NCBI GenBank assembly: GCA_015654675.1
Contig: JAATGM010000018.1
Span: 1 to 64,000 of the forward strand
DNA from: Planctomycetota bacterium
GTDB lineage: Bacteria; Planctomycetota; Phycisphaerae; UBA1845; UTPLA1
DNA length: 64,000 bases
Direction: 5' to 3'
Shown: piece after piece, positions 7,046 through 16,442 of the stretch
Layout of the letters: every line of letters begins with the position of its first letter
Numbering within the stretch: position 1 is the first letter of the stretch
Program-made: the position numbers and the translations under genes
The notes under the pieces: model-generated
The model's database searches: none
What the model was told of the DNA's origin: nothing
What the model saw: only the letters and a program-made list of their open reading frames with translations

Positions 7046-8914
7046 TTAGACCGTTGGCTTTTGAGCTCGCCACGCTTTTACGAGCAATTTATAGTCCTCT
7101 GCGTAAAGCTGCTCCGTCCAGCCGATGCGAGGCCTCCGCTTGCCGTCCTTATCTCTTTGCGCAACAACTTTGGGGTCCTCGCTATCTGGGCGTCGGCCTT
7201 CTGGTGGCAAGTCAATCACCGCTCGCACTGGTAAATTGACCGCGTCGCCTACCACGAGGGCTTCACCTGTTCGCAGTATTGGAAGCATACTGAACAGCCC
7301 TTCAAGGCTATCAGACGAACATGATCGCACGTGTCCGCGATCGGCCTCATTGGTTAGTCGCATCGCTACCGTAGTGCCGCACTGCGAGAGAATTGTGCCG
7401 TCGATCTCGGACGGGCGCTGGCTGACAAGCATGAGTCCGACGCCGTACTTCCGACCTTCTTTCGCCACTTGTCGAGCCGCTATCGCAGCCCTGTTCTTGG
7501 CTTGGGTCCCGAGGTATGCGTGCGCCTCTTCAAGCACAATCAATAACGGACGATCGCGACCGCCTTCCGGCTTACATCTTCCCCAGTAAAGAGCATCATA
7601 GAGTATTCGCAGCATGGCCCCGACTAGTTCATCGAGAACCGCCTTGGGTATGCCCGAAAGATCGAACACACAAATGGGCGTTGTGGCCCCCAGCCACGAG
7701 GCTAGGAGTGAATCGAGATCTGCCGCGGTACTCCCATCTTTCCGGGCCGCCCATTGGCCTGGCTGAAATAGAAAGGCCAATCGCGGGTCGCGCAAGCGCA
7801 CCTCAAGAGTGTCGATATGTGTGCGCGCTTGCCCCGCGTATTGCCCCTTATAAACCTTCGGATTCGCAGTTTGGCTCTGATCAACAGCGAGGAATTTCGG
7901 GCGTGTTAACGTTGCGCTGTCACCAATCGAGTCAGCTGCTGGATCGCCTTCCTTTTCGTAGGCTCGCGTCGCTTCGCTTTGATTTTGGTTTTCGCTGACG
8001 GTGTGTGTAGCGCATTGGACAGAATAGAGATGTAGCCATAGTTCATGAACTGAAAATGGAAGCGGCGTGTCGATCGTTACATCTGCATCTCGGAGACCGT
8101 GGGGTCTACCACTTGGTCTTGATGCTCTCCGAGCTTTCAGCAACCACTCTTGCGCAATCGTGAGAGGTGTACCGGTGATGATTCCCATGGACACCGTCAT
8201 GAGTTCTTCCGCTGTAAGCGCCCAGAAAGGAATATTAAGCTCATTCTCCCCTTTGGATGTGTCCGCGCCTATTCGGAACACAGTCGCCCGATCTCCAAAT
8301 GCCCTAACATATTCCCCATGTAGATCGAGCAATACGACGCGAGCTGCCGGAAACTTGTTGTTGTCTGAGAGCGCGGCTAGGAGACTGGCTACGGTTGTTG
8401 ATTTTCCGGAGCCGGTGCTTCCCACCACTGCGCTGTGCCGACTGACGAGACGATTGAGGTCGATAAACGCACGGATTCCCTCGGCGCTGGCCACACGACC
8501 AATGGACACATGCGACTCTGCGTCCATTGGCGCGTACACTAGGCGAAGGTCTGTTTCGGTTACGACATGCACCGCGTCGCCGATCGATGGATACTGAGAT
8601 ACTCCGCGTTCGAACTTTCCTCCGCGTCGCCCTTCCCCTACTAGTTCGACCCGCAGCCACCTAGTACCCAATTGCGCCGCTAATTCCGGAGGGCCTGGCG
8701 CAGCGCCGGCGCCGACCTGAACGACAATGCCGAAAAGATCAACGTATCCTGCGGGAATCCGGACGAAGCTGCCGACTTGCCCTACGCGGTAACCCTCGCC
8801 GCGATAAAACAACAGCCCATGGGTAGTTGCCGCATCGAGCTTGACGCTTACGCGCGAGCCGGTGACATCCTCAACTGTGCCAAGTCTGGTCGGATCAATC
8901 GCGATTTGCGACAT
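7046..8914 (-). CDS. HerA-like hexameric ATPase/translocase (defence-type)
   Basis: 622 residues. An N-terminal HAS-barrel-like region (VDLFGIVVQVGAG near residue 60) precedes a HerA/FtsK-type ATPase: Walker A GSTGSGKST at residues 165-173, VVLLDLHGEY near 200, Walker B LLIVLEEAHAYLG near 470, then SQRPSEID and an Arg-rich sensor region. HerA proteins are DNA translocases. Fused or paired with SIR2 or DUF4297 they form the SIR2-HerA (Nezha) type antiphage systems. The ATG at 8914 is preceded by GAGGT and overlaps the SIR2 gene by 20 bases, showing translational coupling. No NurA-like nuclease gene is adjacent, arguing against the archaeal-type repair pairing. Confidence 0.88.
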   Translation of the reverse strand: MSQIAIDPTRLGTVEDVTGSRVSVKLDAATTHGLLFYRGEGYRVGQVGSFVRIPAGYVDLFGIVVQVGAGAAPGPPELAAQLGTRWLRVELVGEGRRGGKFERGVSQYPSIGDAVHVVTETDLRLVYAPMDAESHVSIGRVASAEGIRAFIDLNRLVSRHSAVVGSTGSGKSTTVASLLAALSDNNKFPAARVVLLDLHGEYVRAFGDRATVFRIGADTSKGENELNIPFWALTAEELMTVSMGIITGTPLTIAQEWLLKARRASRPSGRPHGLRDADVTIDTPLPFSVHELWLHLYSVQCATHTVSENQNQSEATRAYEKEGDPAADSIGDSATLTRPKFLAVDQSQTANPKVYKGQYAGQARTHIDTLEVRLRDPRLAFLFQPGQWAARKDGSTAADLDSLLASWLGATTPICVFDLSGIPKAVLDELVGAMLRILYDALYWGRCKPEGGRDRPLLIVLEEAHAYLGTQAKNRAAIAARQVAKEGRKYGVGLMLVSQRPSEIDGTILSQCGTTVAMRLTNEADRGHVRSCSSDSLEGLFSMLPILRTGEALVVGDAVNLPVRAVIDLPPEGRRPDSEDPKVVAQRDKDGKRRPRIGWTEQLYAEDYKLLVKAWRAQKPTV

Positions 8915-10223
8915 GATCTACCTCGGCTCTTCCTCCGTAGAGCTGCTCTAGGAAGAGAGAAAAATAGTGGAAGTCGCCCAAACGGCATTGGGCCGTCAAC
9001 GGAGCGGTTTTGTCAGCTCCGGCAGTCAGCTCATTGTAAATCCAAACATCCTCCGGGCGTGTCGCGGAATGCTGGATTATATAGGGGCCTTTGCGATTCC
9101 CAACGACGGCGCCGTCAGTGGCAAGCACAGTCATGTTGGGCTGACTACCAGCAAAATCGACTACATTCTTCGCTTTTCCAAGCGCCTGGTACTCGAGAAC
9201 GAAGCACTGCGCCGCTGGGTTTCCACGTAGGCCGTCCAGCAACACTTCATTGAGGTGATCGTCGGAAAACGAGTAGCCGCACACAACTAGGACAGGGGGG
9301 CCAAGACTCTGCACTTGCCCAATGGCGCGAAAAAAAGAGCGAAGTCGATCAATCATGGCGAGGTAAGGCAAGCGACGGCTTTGGTCGTACTTTAGGTGCG
9401 ACGGGTAGATTATCGCTTTGCCATGTGCAGCTCTCCCTTGTGCCCTGAATACTGTGCCATCATTGCGTCGTTCCCAATTTATTGATCCGTGGAGTTTCCA
9501 CAAGCGCGCCCAACGACGAGGGATGGCGTCCTGTTCAATCGAAGCGATGTCAAAGAATGGCTCTCGGGAGCCGACGAATCCGTCGAAATGTGGGATGCGC
9601 TGCCGCTCGAATGCTTCCTCGATGAGGAGATCGTAGTTAGGAGTGAATAGTTCCACCGGCGCGGCGCGCTGGAGACCTCCAATCCACGATGCGAGACGAT
9701 GGTATGAGCAGCGATGCGCGGGTAGTGATTTTCCTACGATTTCGACGATGAGGTCGCATATCGCTTCGTCGAGGCACTTTAACCTATCCTTTCCGATTCC
9801 ATCGAGAGGCTTTTGACCCTTGCGGCCAGTTAGTGCGCGTAGCTCGGTGAGGATGCTCTCAACGTTTGGTTCGGTGTCTCCTCCGTCCTTGCATGCTAGA
9901 GCCAACGAGTCCCAGCACGGAATATGGCGTTTGTCCCGCTCTAATTGTTCGTCAAGGGCCTTCAGTCGGACATAAAGTGTTTTGGTGAGCTGTGCTACAT
10001 CTGGAATCAACAGCAGGCTTCTCTCTCCCTTTTCATCATAAATACCTAGAGGACAACCGGCACCGAGGAATAGGCCGATGCGAACGCGGTCAGATTGGAG
10101 CGCGTCGCGGAGCAGATTGGACTGTCGAATTATGTCGTGGCTGTATTCGGGGTTTCCGGCGACGGGTGCAGCTGGTTGGGTAGCTGGAGATCCCGTAGCG
10201 GTAGTTTTTGTGATTGCGGTCAT
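8895..10223 (-). CDS. SIR2-family NADase-like defence protein
   Basis: 442 residues. SIR2-like signatures: GLFLGAGCPLG at 50-60 (NAD-binding GAG), TPNYD at 194-198, KLHGSINW at 243-250 with the likely catalytic His at 245, and CGYSFSDDHLNE near 316-327. The first 25 residues are a Thr/Ala/Pro-rich extension. In characterised SIR2-HerA systems the SIR2 subunit depletes NAD+ on phage infection while HerA forms the partner oligomer; that role is inferred here. The ATG overlaps the DUF2130 stop as ATGA (10220-10223) and the 3' end overlaps herA by 20 bases. Confidence 0.88.
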   Translation of the reverse strand: MTAITKTTATGSPATQPAAPVAGNPEYSHDIIRQSNLLRDALQSDRVRIGLFLGAGCPLGIYDEKGERSLLLIPDVAQLTKTLYVRLKALDEQLERDKRHIPCWDSLALACKDGGDTEPNVESILTELRALTGRKGQKPLDGIGKDRLKCLDEAICDLIVEIVGKSLPAHRCSYHRLASWIGGLQRAAPVELFTPNYDLLIEEAFERQRIPHFDGFVGSREPFFDIASIEQDAIPRRWARLWKLHGSINWERRNDGTVFRAQGRAAHGKAIIYPSHLKYDQSRRLPYLAMIDRLRSFFRAIGQVQSLGPPVLVVCGYSFSDDHLNEVLLDGLRGNPAAQCFVLEYQALGKAKNVVDFAGSQPNMTVLATDGAVVGNRKGPYIIQHSATRPEDVWIYNELTAGADKTAPLTAQCRLGDFHYFSLFLEQLYGGRAEVDHVANRD

Positions 10224-11500
10224 AGCATTTCCTTGCCGCTTGAGTCCGCTTCAAGCATTCTCACGCTCAGGCCCTCGATTTCTTGTAGCGTCTTTCCCGC
10301 AATGCCTTGAAGGTCGCCATACATGCCGGCGGTCGAATCGATCACGCCGCGAATCTGCTCTTCGCGCTTGGCCCACAGCCGAGTCATAGTCTTGCGTTCT
10401 TTGTCTAGGTCTTCCTGCATGTCGGTGAACTTTTCGACGATGGCCTGGACGCGGTGGCGGAAGCGGGGGCCGGTCAGGTAGTGGTAGACCATTTCCATTT
10501 TGGTCTGCTGGCCTTCGCCGGCGGCGCGGGCGGCGGCCAGCTCGGTCAGTGAGTGTCGCAACGCGATCGCCAGCGGGATGGCGCAGCGCGGGGCGGTGAC
10601 CCAGACGCCATCGAGCAGCGTGAATGTCTCCACGTCTTTGGGGAGGACCTGCGAGACGAGGATGGCCGCGTCGGCTTTGGCGGCGCGTTGGTCTTCGCGG
10701 AGCTTGGGGAGCCAGCCGTCGCTCCAGTTTCGGGTTCGCTTGGACTCCCAGAGGAGTGTTCCGCAGGGCTGGCCGAGCGGGCCGAGGATGCGGTGGAGGG
10801 CGTCGCCGCCGTGCTCGCCTTTGGGGACGGGCTCGATGGTGTCGCGCGGGAACGCTTCGCGGAGGAGGGCTTCGAGCTGGAGTTCCTGGACTTCGCCCTG
10901 TAGCTGCTGCGAGCCCTGCTCGGCTTTGCGCTTGAGCTCCTCGATCTGGCGCTGCATGCCGGCGATGGTCTGCTCTTTCTCCATGACTTTGAGCTTGAGT
11001 GACTCTTCGGCTTCCTTGCGGGCCTGATCGCGGGCGGTGGTGATGGTCTGCTGGACGCGTTTTTCGATGGTGAGTTCCATCTCGCGTTTGGCGTCGTCGA
11101 GTTCGCGTTGTTTGCGGATGAGGTCGGCCTGGGCTTTCTGGGCTTCGGCGAGTTTGACGTCGCGCTGCTTGAGGACGTCGTGGAGTTCGGCGAGTTCCTT
11201 TGATTTCTGGTCGAGGTCGTTGGAGAGGGCCAGCCGGGCTTTCCTGGCTTCGTCGGCGGCGATGGTGGTGCGTTCGAGTTTGAGTTTGGCGGCGACTTGT
11301 TCGTCGATGGATTCTCTTGCCTTGGCGAGGGCGGATTGCTCTTCGAGGATGGCGGCTTCGCGCTTGGCGATGTCGGCGTCTTTCTGTGCGAGTTGTTGCT
11401 GGAATTGGCGGCGGGTGGCGTCGATGAGCGGGGCGGCGAGTGACTCAGTGAGTTTGATATCGGTGTGGCAGTTTGGGCAGCGGATGATGGGTTCTGTCAT
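10220..11500 (-). CDS. DUF2130 coiled-coil protein with nuclease-like fold
   Basis: 426 residues. It begins with a CPNCH zinc-knuckle-like pair, then a charged coiled coil (about residues 25-210), then the DUF2130 core. The core has residues laid out like a PD-(D/E)xK nuclease: GGD at 231-233 and WESK at 251-254, followed by Gln/Lys-rich helices. DUF2130 proteins are widespread and uncharacterised, and are predicted to have a restriction-endonuclease-like fold. It is the first gene of the operon, with a four-base ATGA overlap to the SIR2 gene, so it is likely made in step with SIR2 and HerA. It looks more GC-rich than those genes, so it may be an older resident recruited to the operon. Confidence 0.8.
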   Translation of the reverse strand: MTEPIIRCPNCHTDIKLTESLAAPLIDATRRQFQQQLAQKDADIAKREAAILEEQSALAKARESIDEQVAAKLKLERTTIAADEARKARLALSNDLDQKSKELAELHDVLKQRDVKLAEAQKAQADLIRKQRELDDAKREMELTIEKRVQQTITTARDQARKEAEESLKLKVMEKEQTIAGMQRQIEELKRKAEQGSQQLQGEVQELQLEALLREAFPRDTIEPVPKGEHGGDALHRILGPLGQPCGTLLWESKRTRNWSDGWLPKLREDQRAAKADAAILVSQVLPKDVETFTLLDGVWVTAPRCAIPLAIALRHSLTELAAARAAGEGQQTKMEMVYHYLTGPRFRHRVQAIVEKFTDMQEDLDKERKTMTRLWAKREEQIRGVIDSTAGMYGDLQGIAGKTLQEIEGLSVRMLEADSSGKEML

Positions 11501-11649
11501 TGAGTGTTTCCGATGAGGGGGATGAGTTTAGCGGAAGTAGAGTGCGGGTGAAAAGGGGTGGGGCGCCCTTCTGCGGCGCAGAGGGAGGGCGATGCTGGAT
11601 GCGCGCGGCTGGTTGAGTGGGGATGTCTACGCTATTCGGTGGTCACCTG

Positions 11650-11669
11650 CCCGGCCGGGGACGGCCGGG
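11650..11669. repeat. REP-like palindrome, copy 2
   Basis: CCCGGCCGGGGACGGCCGGG preceded by GTCACCTG, as at copy 3. It lies just downstream (minus strand) of the esterase stop, next to a second hairpin (GTCCGCG/CGCGGAC near 11685-11705). In the 211-base gap 11501-11711 this is the only recognisable element. Confidence 0.75.
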
Positions 11670-11711
11670 TTCGCCCTCCTGCGCGGGGACGTCCGCGGCG
11701 GAGCGCGGACG

Positions 11712-13253
11712 CTACGGGGGGCTAGCTGGCTGCGACGTTGCGGCGCGGTATTTGTCGGCCATTTGTTGGTAGCGGGATTGGGATTCGGGGGCGAGGGGGA
11801 GGGTCATGTGGTCTTTGTCGGGGACGATGATGACTTCGGCGTCGCTGCCTAGTTCCTTGAGGGTCTGGGCTAGCAGCACGACCGCACCGTCGAGGTAGAA
11901 GTTGTCTTTGTCGCCGACGATGATGTGGAGCTTGCCGGCGAGTTTGGGGGCGAGCTGTTTCCAGTTTTTGCGCAGACAGAGATTGATGTCGTAGGCCTGC
12001 CACGCCTTGGCGACTTCGGGGTTGATGACGCCGGTCTTGCGGTCGAAGAGTTCCTGCGGCTGGCCGTCGGGGCCGCGCGGGCTGAAGACGGCTTCGAAGG
12101 ATCCGAGTTGTCCGCCGGGGCCTTGGGCGGTCTCCATTTTGGCGAAGTCGCGGACGGTGAGGGTGGGGACATTGTTCATGCGGGCGATGGGGCGGGCTTT
12201 GTTTTCGCGGTCTTTGAAGGCGTTCTCGCCCGAGGCGTAGAGGTTGATGCCGGTGAAGTTGCGGAAGTCGACAGGGTCGGGGGCGGAGGACCAGACGCCG
12301 GCGAAGTAGTCGGGGTGGGTGATCATGAGCCACAAGCTGGACCAGCCGCCGGAGGAGTGGCCGGTGAGGAAGCGGGCGCGCGGCTCGGGGTCCAGGCGGA
12401 ATTCTTTTTCGAGGTAGGGGATGAGTTCTTCGACGAGGGCCTGCGACCAGGGGCCGTTGTTGGCGGAGTCGGCGAAGACGTGGTGGCCGAGCGGGCAGTT
12501 GGGGTCGGGGACGATGAAGACGAAGGGCTGGTCGGTCTTGGGGGGCATGCCGCGGTAGTAGAGGACCTGTCGCGGGCCGCCGCCGAATCCGGGGATGTCG
12601 TAGACGGCGGGGTAGCGGAGCGGGCCTTTGGGGTCGTAGCCGACGGGGAGGCAGAGGGCGGCGCGGATTTTGGTGGGCTTGTTGAAGAACCTGGTGAGGA
12701 GTTTGCTTTCGATTTCAACGGACTTGATGCGTTCGTCTTCGATGAGTTTGGCGGGCGGGGCGACGCGGCGGATGCGGAGGTCGATGGTGCCGGAGGTTTT
12801 GGGGTCGATGCGCTTGTTGACGACGGAGCTATAGGCGTTGCCGGGTGCGCCGGGGTGTCTGCGGCCGTCGCCGGCGAGGTCCATGACGGCCTGGATGCGG
12901 AAGCGCTTGGCGGGCCACTCGGAGATGGGGACGGGGAAGGCGACGGCGTTGTCGGCGATTTCGAGCGGGGTGTCGGGCTTCCAGTCTTTGACTTCGACAG
13001 AGGCGAAGGGTTCGGTGAAGAACCAGTCGGGGCCGAAGCGCGGGTCGCGACGCTGGATGGTGGAGGTCATGATCCAGACGCGGCCGGTGAAAGGGGATTT
13101 TTGGACGGTTGGGTCGAAAGAGACGAGGAACTTGAGGGGGCCGGCGGGTTGGGAGGACGTGGGTTGAGAAGCGGCGGGTTGGGTGGTTGGGGCGGCGAAG
13201 GAGGGGACGAAGCTGATCAGCCCGGCGGCGATGGTGATTGAGACTCGCTTCAC
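11712..13253 (-). CDS. Secreted esterase, alpha/beta hydrolase (esterase D/Fes-like)
   Basis: 513 residues from a GTG start at 13253. A signal peptide (MKRVSITIAAGLISFVPSFA) and a TTQPAASQP linker precede an N-terminal beta-rich domain and a hydrolase domain. The hydrolase has the nucleophile elbow GHSSGGW (Ser), a GDKDN acidic segment and KDHMTL for the His. The start is chosen over the longer frame from 13358 because GGAG lies 8 bases upstream and the signal peptide begins there; the longer start would overlap the divergent aminotransferase. It probably acts on esters or peptides outside the cytoplasm; the substrate is unknown. Confidence 0.8.
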   Translation of the reverse strand: MKRVSITIAAGLISFVPSFAAPTTQPAASQPTSSQPAGPLKFLVSFDPTVQKSPFTGRVWIMTSTIQRRDPRFGPDWFFTEPFASVEVKDWKPDTPLEIADNAVAFPVPISEWPAKRFRIQAVMDLAGDGRRHPGAPGNAYSSVVNKRIDPKTSGTIDLRIRRVAPPAKLIEDERIKSVEIESKLLTRFFNKPTKIRAALCLPVGYDPKGPLRYPAVYDIPGFGGGPRQVLYYRGMPPKTDQPFVFIVPDPNCPLGHHVFADSANNGPWSQALVEELIPYLEKEFRLDPEPRARFLTGHSSGGWSSLWLMITHPDYFAGVWSSAPDPVDFRNFTGINLYASGENAFKDRENKARPIARMNNVPTLTVRDFAKMETAQGPGGQLGSFEAVFSPRGPDGQPQELFDRKTGVINPEVAKAWQAYDINLCLRKNWKQLAPKLAGKLHIIVGDKDNFYLDGAVVLLAQTLKELGSDAEVIIVPDKDHMTLPLAPESQSRYQQMADKYRAATSQPASPP

Positions 13254-13356
13254 GGTGTTGACTCCAGAGAGCGGGACAGCGTGCGCAACTTGAGACGCGT
13301 CTGGTGCAGATTTATACTCGCTTTGCAACTTTGTCTCGAACGGCTGGAGGAATGTC

Positions 13357-14490
13357 ATGCCGAAGCTTCGCTTGTTTACGCCTGGTCCGACGATGGTTCC
13401 TGACGAGATTCTGCTGGAGATGGCGCGGCCGATCGAGCATCACCGGACGCAGACTTATCGCGACTGGCTGAAGGAGGCGACTGAGAACCTGCAATACCTG
13501 TTTCAGACGAAGGGGACGTGTCTGACGATTACGGGGAGCGGGACGGCGGCGGCGGAGGGGGCGATCGTGTCGATCGTTCCGCCGGGGAAGAAGGCACTGG
13601 TTTGTCATGGCGGGAAGTTTGCGGAGCGGTGGCGCGACGTCTGCAAGCGGTTCAAGATCGAGCACGTGGAATATGAGTATGAGTATGGGCGCGGGGCGGA
13701 CCCGGCGCGGGTGGCGGAGATCCTGAAGAAGGAGGCGAACATCGCGGCGGTGATCACGGTGCACTCGGAGACGAGCACGTGCGCGGTGTCGGACGTGGCG
13801 GCGATCGCGAAGCACACGCGGGCGCATGACTGCCTGCTGATGACGGACTGCATCACGTCGGTCGGGTGTCTGCCGTTCAAGATGGATGAGTGGGGGATTG
13901 ATATCGCGATCACGGGGTCGCAGAAGGCGCTGATGCTGCCGCCGGGGCTGGGGTTTGTGGCGGTGAATGATCGGGCGTGGAAGGTAATTGATTCGTTCGA
14001 TGCGCCGATTTTCTATAACAATCTGAAGGCGTTTCGGAAGTCTCTGGCGGACTGGGATGCGCCGTGGACGCCGGCGAACACGCTGGTGCGGGCGCTGCGG
14101 ATGGCGCTGAGCATGATCAAGAAGGAAGGGCTGGAGAATATCTGGGCGCGGACGGCGCGGCTGGCGAAGGCGACGCGGTCGGCGGCGCAGGCGATGGGGC
14201 TGACGGTGTTCGCGAAGGATCCGGCCGACAGCGTGACGGGGATCAACACGCCGGCGGGCGTGGACAATGACAAGTGGCGGAAGGAGATGAAGAGCAAGTT
14301 CGGCGTGCAACTGGCGGACGGGCAGGGGCAGCTGGCGGGGAAGATGGTGCGGATTTCGCACATGGGATGGGTGGATGATTTGGACACGCTCGGGGCGATC
14401 GGGGCGATGGAGATGACGCTGCGGTCGCAGGGGCACAAGTGCGAGGTTGGGGCGGGGACGACGGCGTTTTTGAAGGGGCTTGGGGGGTAA
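13357..14490 (+). CDS. Class V aminotransferase (alanine/serine-glyoxylate type)
   Basis: 377 residues. FTPGPTMVPDEILLEMARPI at the N-terminus, GSGTAAAEGAI near residue 60 (cofactor phosphate contacts), and GSQKALMLPPGL near residue 188 with the PLP-binding Lys place it with purine catabolism/alanine-glyoxylate/serine-glyoxylate aminotransferases. CTGGAGGAA immediately upstream provides a strong ribosome-binding site. It is divergent from the secreted esterase. The amino donor cannot be told from sequence alone. Confidence 0.88.
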   Translation: MPKLRLFTPGPTMVPDEILLEMARPIEHHRTQTYRDWLKEATENLQYLFQTKGTCLTITGSGTAAAEGAIVSIVPPGKKALVCHGGKFAERWRDVCKRFKIEHVEYEYEYGRGADPARVAEILKKEANIAAVITVHSETSTCAVSDVAAIAKHTRAHDCLLMTDCITSVGCLPFKMDEWGIDIAITGSQKALMLPPGLGFVAVNDRAWKVIDSFDAPIFYNNLKAFRKSLADWDAPWTPANTLVRALRMALSMIKKEGLENIWARTARLAKATRSAAQAMGLTVFAKDPADSVTGINTPAGVDNDKWRKEMKSKFGVQLADGQGQLAGKMVRISHMGWVDDLDTLGAIGAMEMTLRSQGHKCEVGAGTTAFLKGLGG

Positions 14491-14514
14491 GGGACGGACG
14501 CGCCGCCGCGCGGG

Positions 14515-16218
14515 TCAGGCGGGTTGGCTGGCCGGGGTGGTGAAGGCGCGGCGGATGTCGGCGATGAGCTGGTCTACTTTGAAGGGTTTGAAGAGGACGC
14601 CGGCGAGGCCTTCGCGGCGGGCGCGGACGACGGAGTGGTTGGGGTCGTAGCCGAAGCCGGTCATGAGGACCACGGGGATATTGGGGTTTCGCTCTTTGAC
14701 GGCGGCGAAGATTTCGTAGCCGTTTTTGTGTGGCATTTTGATATCGGCGAGGACGAGGTCGTGGGGCTGTCGCTCGAAGAGGGCGAGGGCGGCGGCGCCG
14801 TCGGGCGCGGTTTCAACTTCGGCGCCGCGTTTCGAGAGGACGCCGGCGATGGTTTCGCGAATGGTGTCTTCGTCATCTGCCACGAGGATGCGCTTACCGG
14901 CCAGAACTGGATCTGTCTGCGGTGATTCTTCGTCGCGGCCGAGGATGCCGCCCTTGGGAGCGGTGACTTCACGGATAGAGCGCTTGATAAGCGTGACGTT
15001 GTCGCAGATGAGGTCGAGCCGGCGGCGGAGTTCGTCGTTGCCGATGTATTCTTCTTTTATTGTTGCGGCTTCGGTGAGGATGTCGTTGAGGGGGCCGGCG
15101 ATTTCGCTGGAAACGTCATCGGCGAGCTGGCCAGTGGTCTGGAAGCGCTCGGTAACGAGGAGTTCGAGGGTGTGGAGCGCGATGGCGATGTAGCGGGCCA
15201 TGATCTCGGCGAACTGGCGGTCTTCGTCGTTGAAGGCGCCGAGGCGTTCGGACTCGATGTTGAAGACGCCGACGATTTTGTCCTGGAGTCGGAGGGGGAC
15301 CGTGAGGGAGGAGCGGGCTGATTCGAGGCCGGGGAGATAACGCGGGTCGTTCTGGATGTCGCCGCAGACGTAGGACTTGCCGGTTGCGGCGACGAAGCCG
15401 CTGATTCCGCTGCCCTCGGAGGCGACGTAGAGGTTGTAGGACTGGACGCGCTCGATCATGCCGTGCTGGAGGACGAATTCGAGCTTGTTCGTTTTCTTAT
15501 CGATGAGGAGGACGGCGAAGTTGTCGAAGTGCAGCAGGTTGTGGAGGTGTTCGTAGACGGTCTGTTCGAGGAGGCGGATGCGATCGTTGATGCGGAGCTG
15601 GGCGTTGGCCTCGGTTCCGAGGGCGACGAGTTCGCGGCCAGCGAGGTCGATGGCGTCGAGTTTTTTCTGGAGGCGGCGGGCGCGGGTGACGTCCCAGATG
15701 ACGGCGATGACCTGCGACTGATGCGATTCGGATTCGGAGGCGAGGATGGGTGTGGCGGTGATTTCGAAGTATTGATCGTTGCCGGCTGTCAGTGGGAAGC
15801 GGTGAGCACGCTGGTGAGGGCTACGCTGGTCTTCGTTGCCGCCGGTGCGGGAGCCGAGCAGGACGCGCTGACAACTTTGGCAGACCTGCTGCATGAGGTC
15901 GGGCGGATAGTCGCGCATGATGGCGTTGGCGTAAACGAGGCGGCCTGACTCGTCGATGATGCAGACGCCCTGACCGAGTGATTCAAGCGCGGCGGAGGCC
16001 TGTTGAGTGACGGCGGCGCGTTCGATGGCGAGGACGTCGCCTTGCTCGCTGATGACGAGATCGAAGCGATCGTTTTTGATTGCGTTGAGGACTTCCTGGA
16101 AGGAATGTTTGATGGTCACGTCGGCCGAGGCGAGCATGGACGTGACCCAATCATTGGGGGCGTTCCGCGCTCCGCGGAACAGGAGAATCTTTTTGCCTCG
16201 CCAAGGGGTGTCCGTCAT
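14515..16218 (-). CDS. PAS-GAF-response receiver signalling protein without kinase domain
   Basis: 567 residues. The order is: an N-terminal degenerate receiver-like segment (about 1-65), a PAS domain (QGVCIIDESGRLVYANAI near 85), a GAF domain (about 195-350; SGISGFVAATGKSYVCGDIQ), a helical dimerisation-like segment lacking the phospho-accepting His and any HATPase motif, and a C-terminal receiver. The receiver has the acidic DDED pair, the phospho-acceptor Asp in LVLADIKMPHKNGYE, LMTGF and the Lys in LFKPF. It therefore receives phosphate from another kinase rather than making it. The C-terminus ends TTPASQPA. Confidence 0.82.
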   Translation of the reverse strand: MTDTPWRGKKILLFRGARNAPNDWVTSMLASADVTIKHSFQEVLNAIKNDRFDLVISEQGDVLAIERAAVTQQASAALESLGQGVCIIDESGRLVYANAIMRDYPPDLMQQVCQSCQRVLLGSRTGGNEDQRSPHQRAHRFPLTAGNDQYFEITATPILASESESHQSQVIAVIWDVTRARRLQKKLDAIDLAGRELVALGTEANAQLRINDRIRLLEQTVYEHLHNLLHFDNFAVLLIDKKTNKLEFVLQHGMIERVQSYNLYVASEGSGISGFVAATGKSYVCGDIQNDPRYLPGLESARSSLTVPLRLQDKIVGVFNIESERLGAFNDEDRQFAEIMARYIAIALHTLELLVTERFQTTGQLADDVSSEIAGPLNDILTEAATIKEEYIGNDELRRRLDLICDNVTLIKRSIREVTAPKGGILGRDEESPQTDPVLAGKRILVADDEDTIRETIAGVLSKRGAEVETAPDGAAALALFERQPHDLVLADIKMPHKNGYEIFAAVKERNPNIPVVLMTGFGYDPNHSVVRARREGLAGVLFKPFKVDQLIADIRRAFTTPASQPA

Positions 16219-16442
16219 CTGCTTTCGACGAGTCTAATCGCCCGGGGGCGTTTCCGTGAAACGGTCGGCCCCGCGCGGCGCTCGGCACACGATGCCCGCA
16301 TGGGATTCATCGACGGACCTGACTCGCCTGTCCTCACCCCATTTTAGCCAGATTGGATGGGATGATAAAGCGTTTTAGTTAGACCCGGGCCGAATTGGGG
16401 GCGGCCGATAAAGTGGCGCATGCGGGCGCGTTACATGGCATC

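Noticed and set aside
13254-13358. Longer N-terminus for the secreted esterase
   Set aside because: It would put the signal peptide 35 residues inside and overlap the divergent aminotransferase start; GGAG precedes the GTG at 13253.
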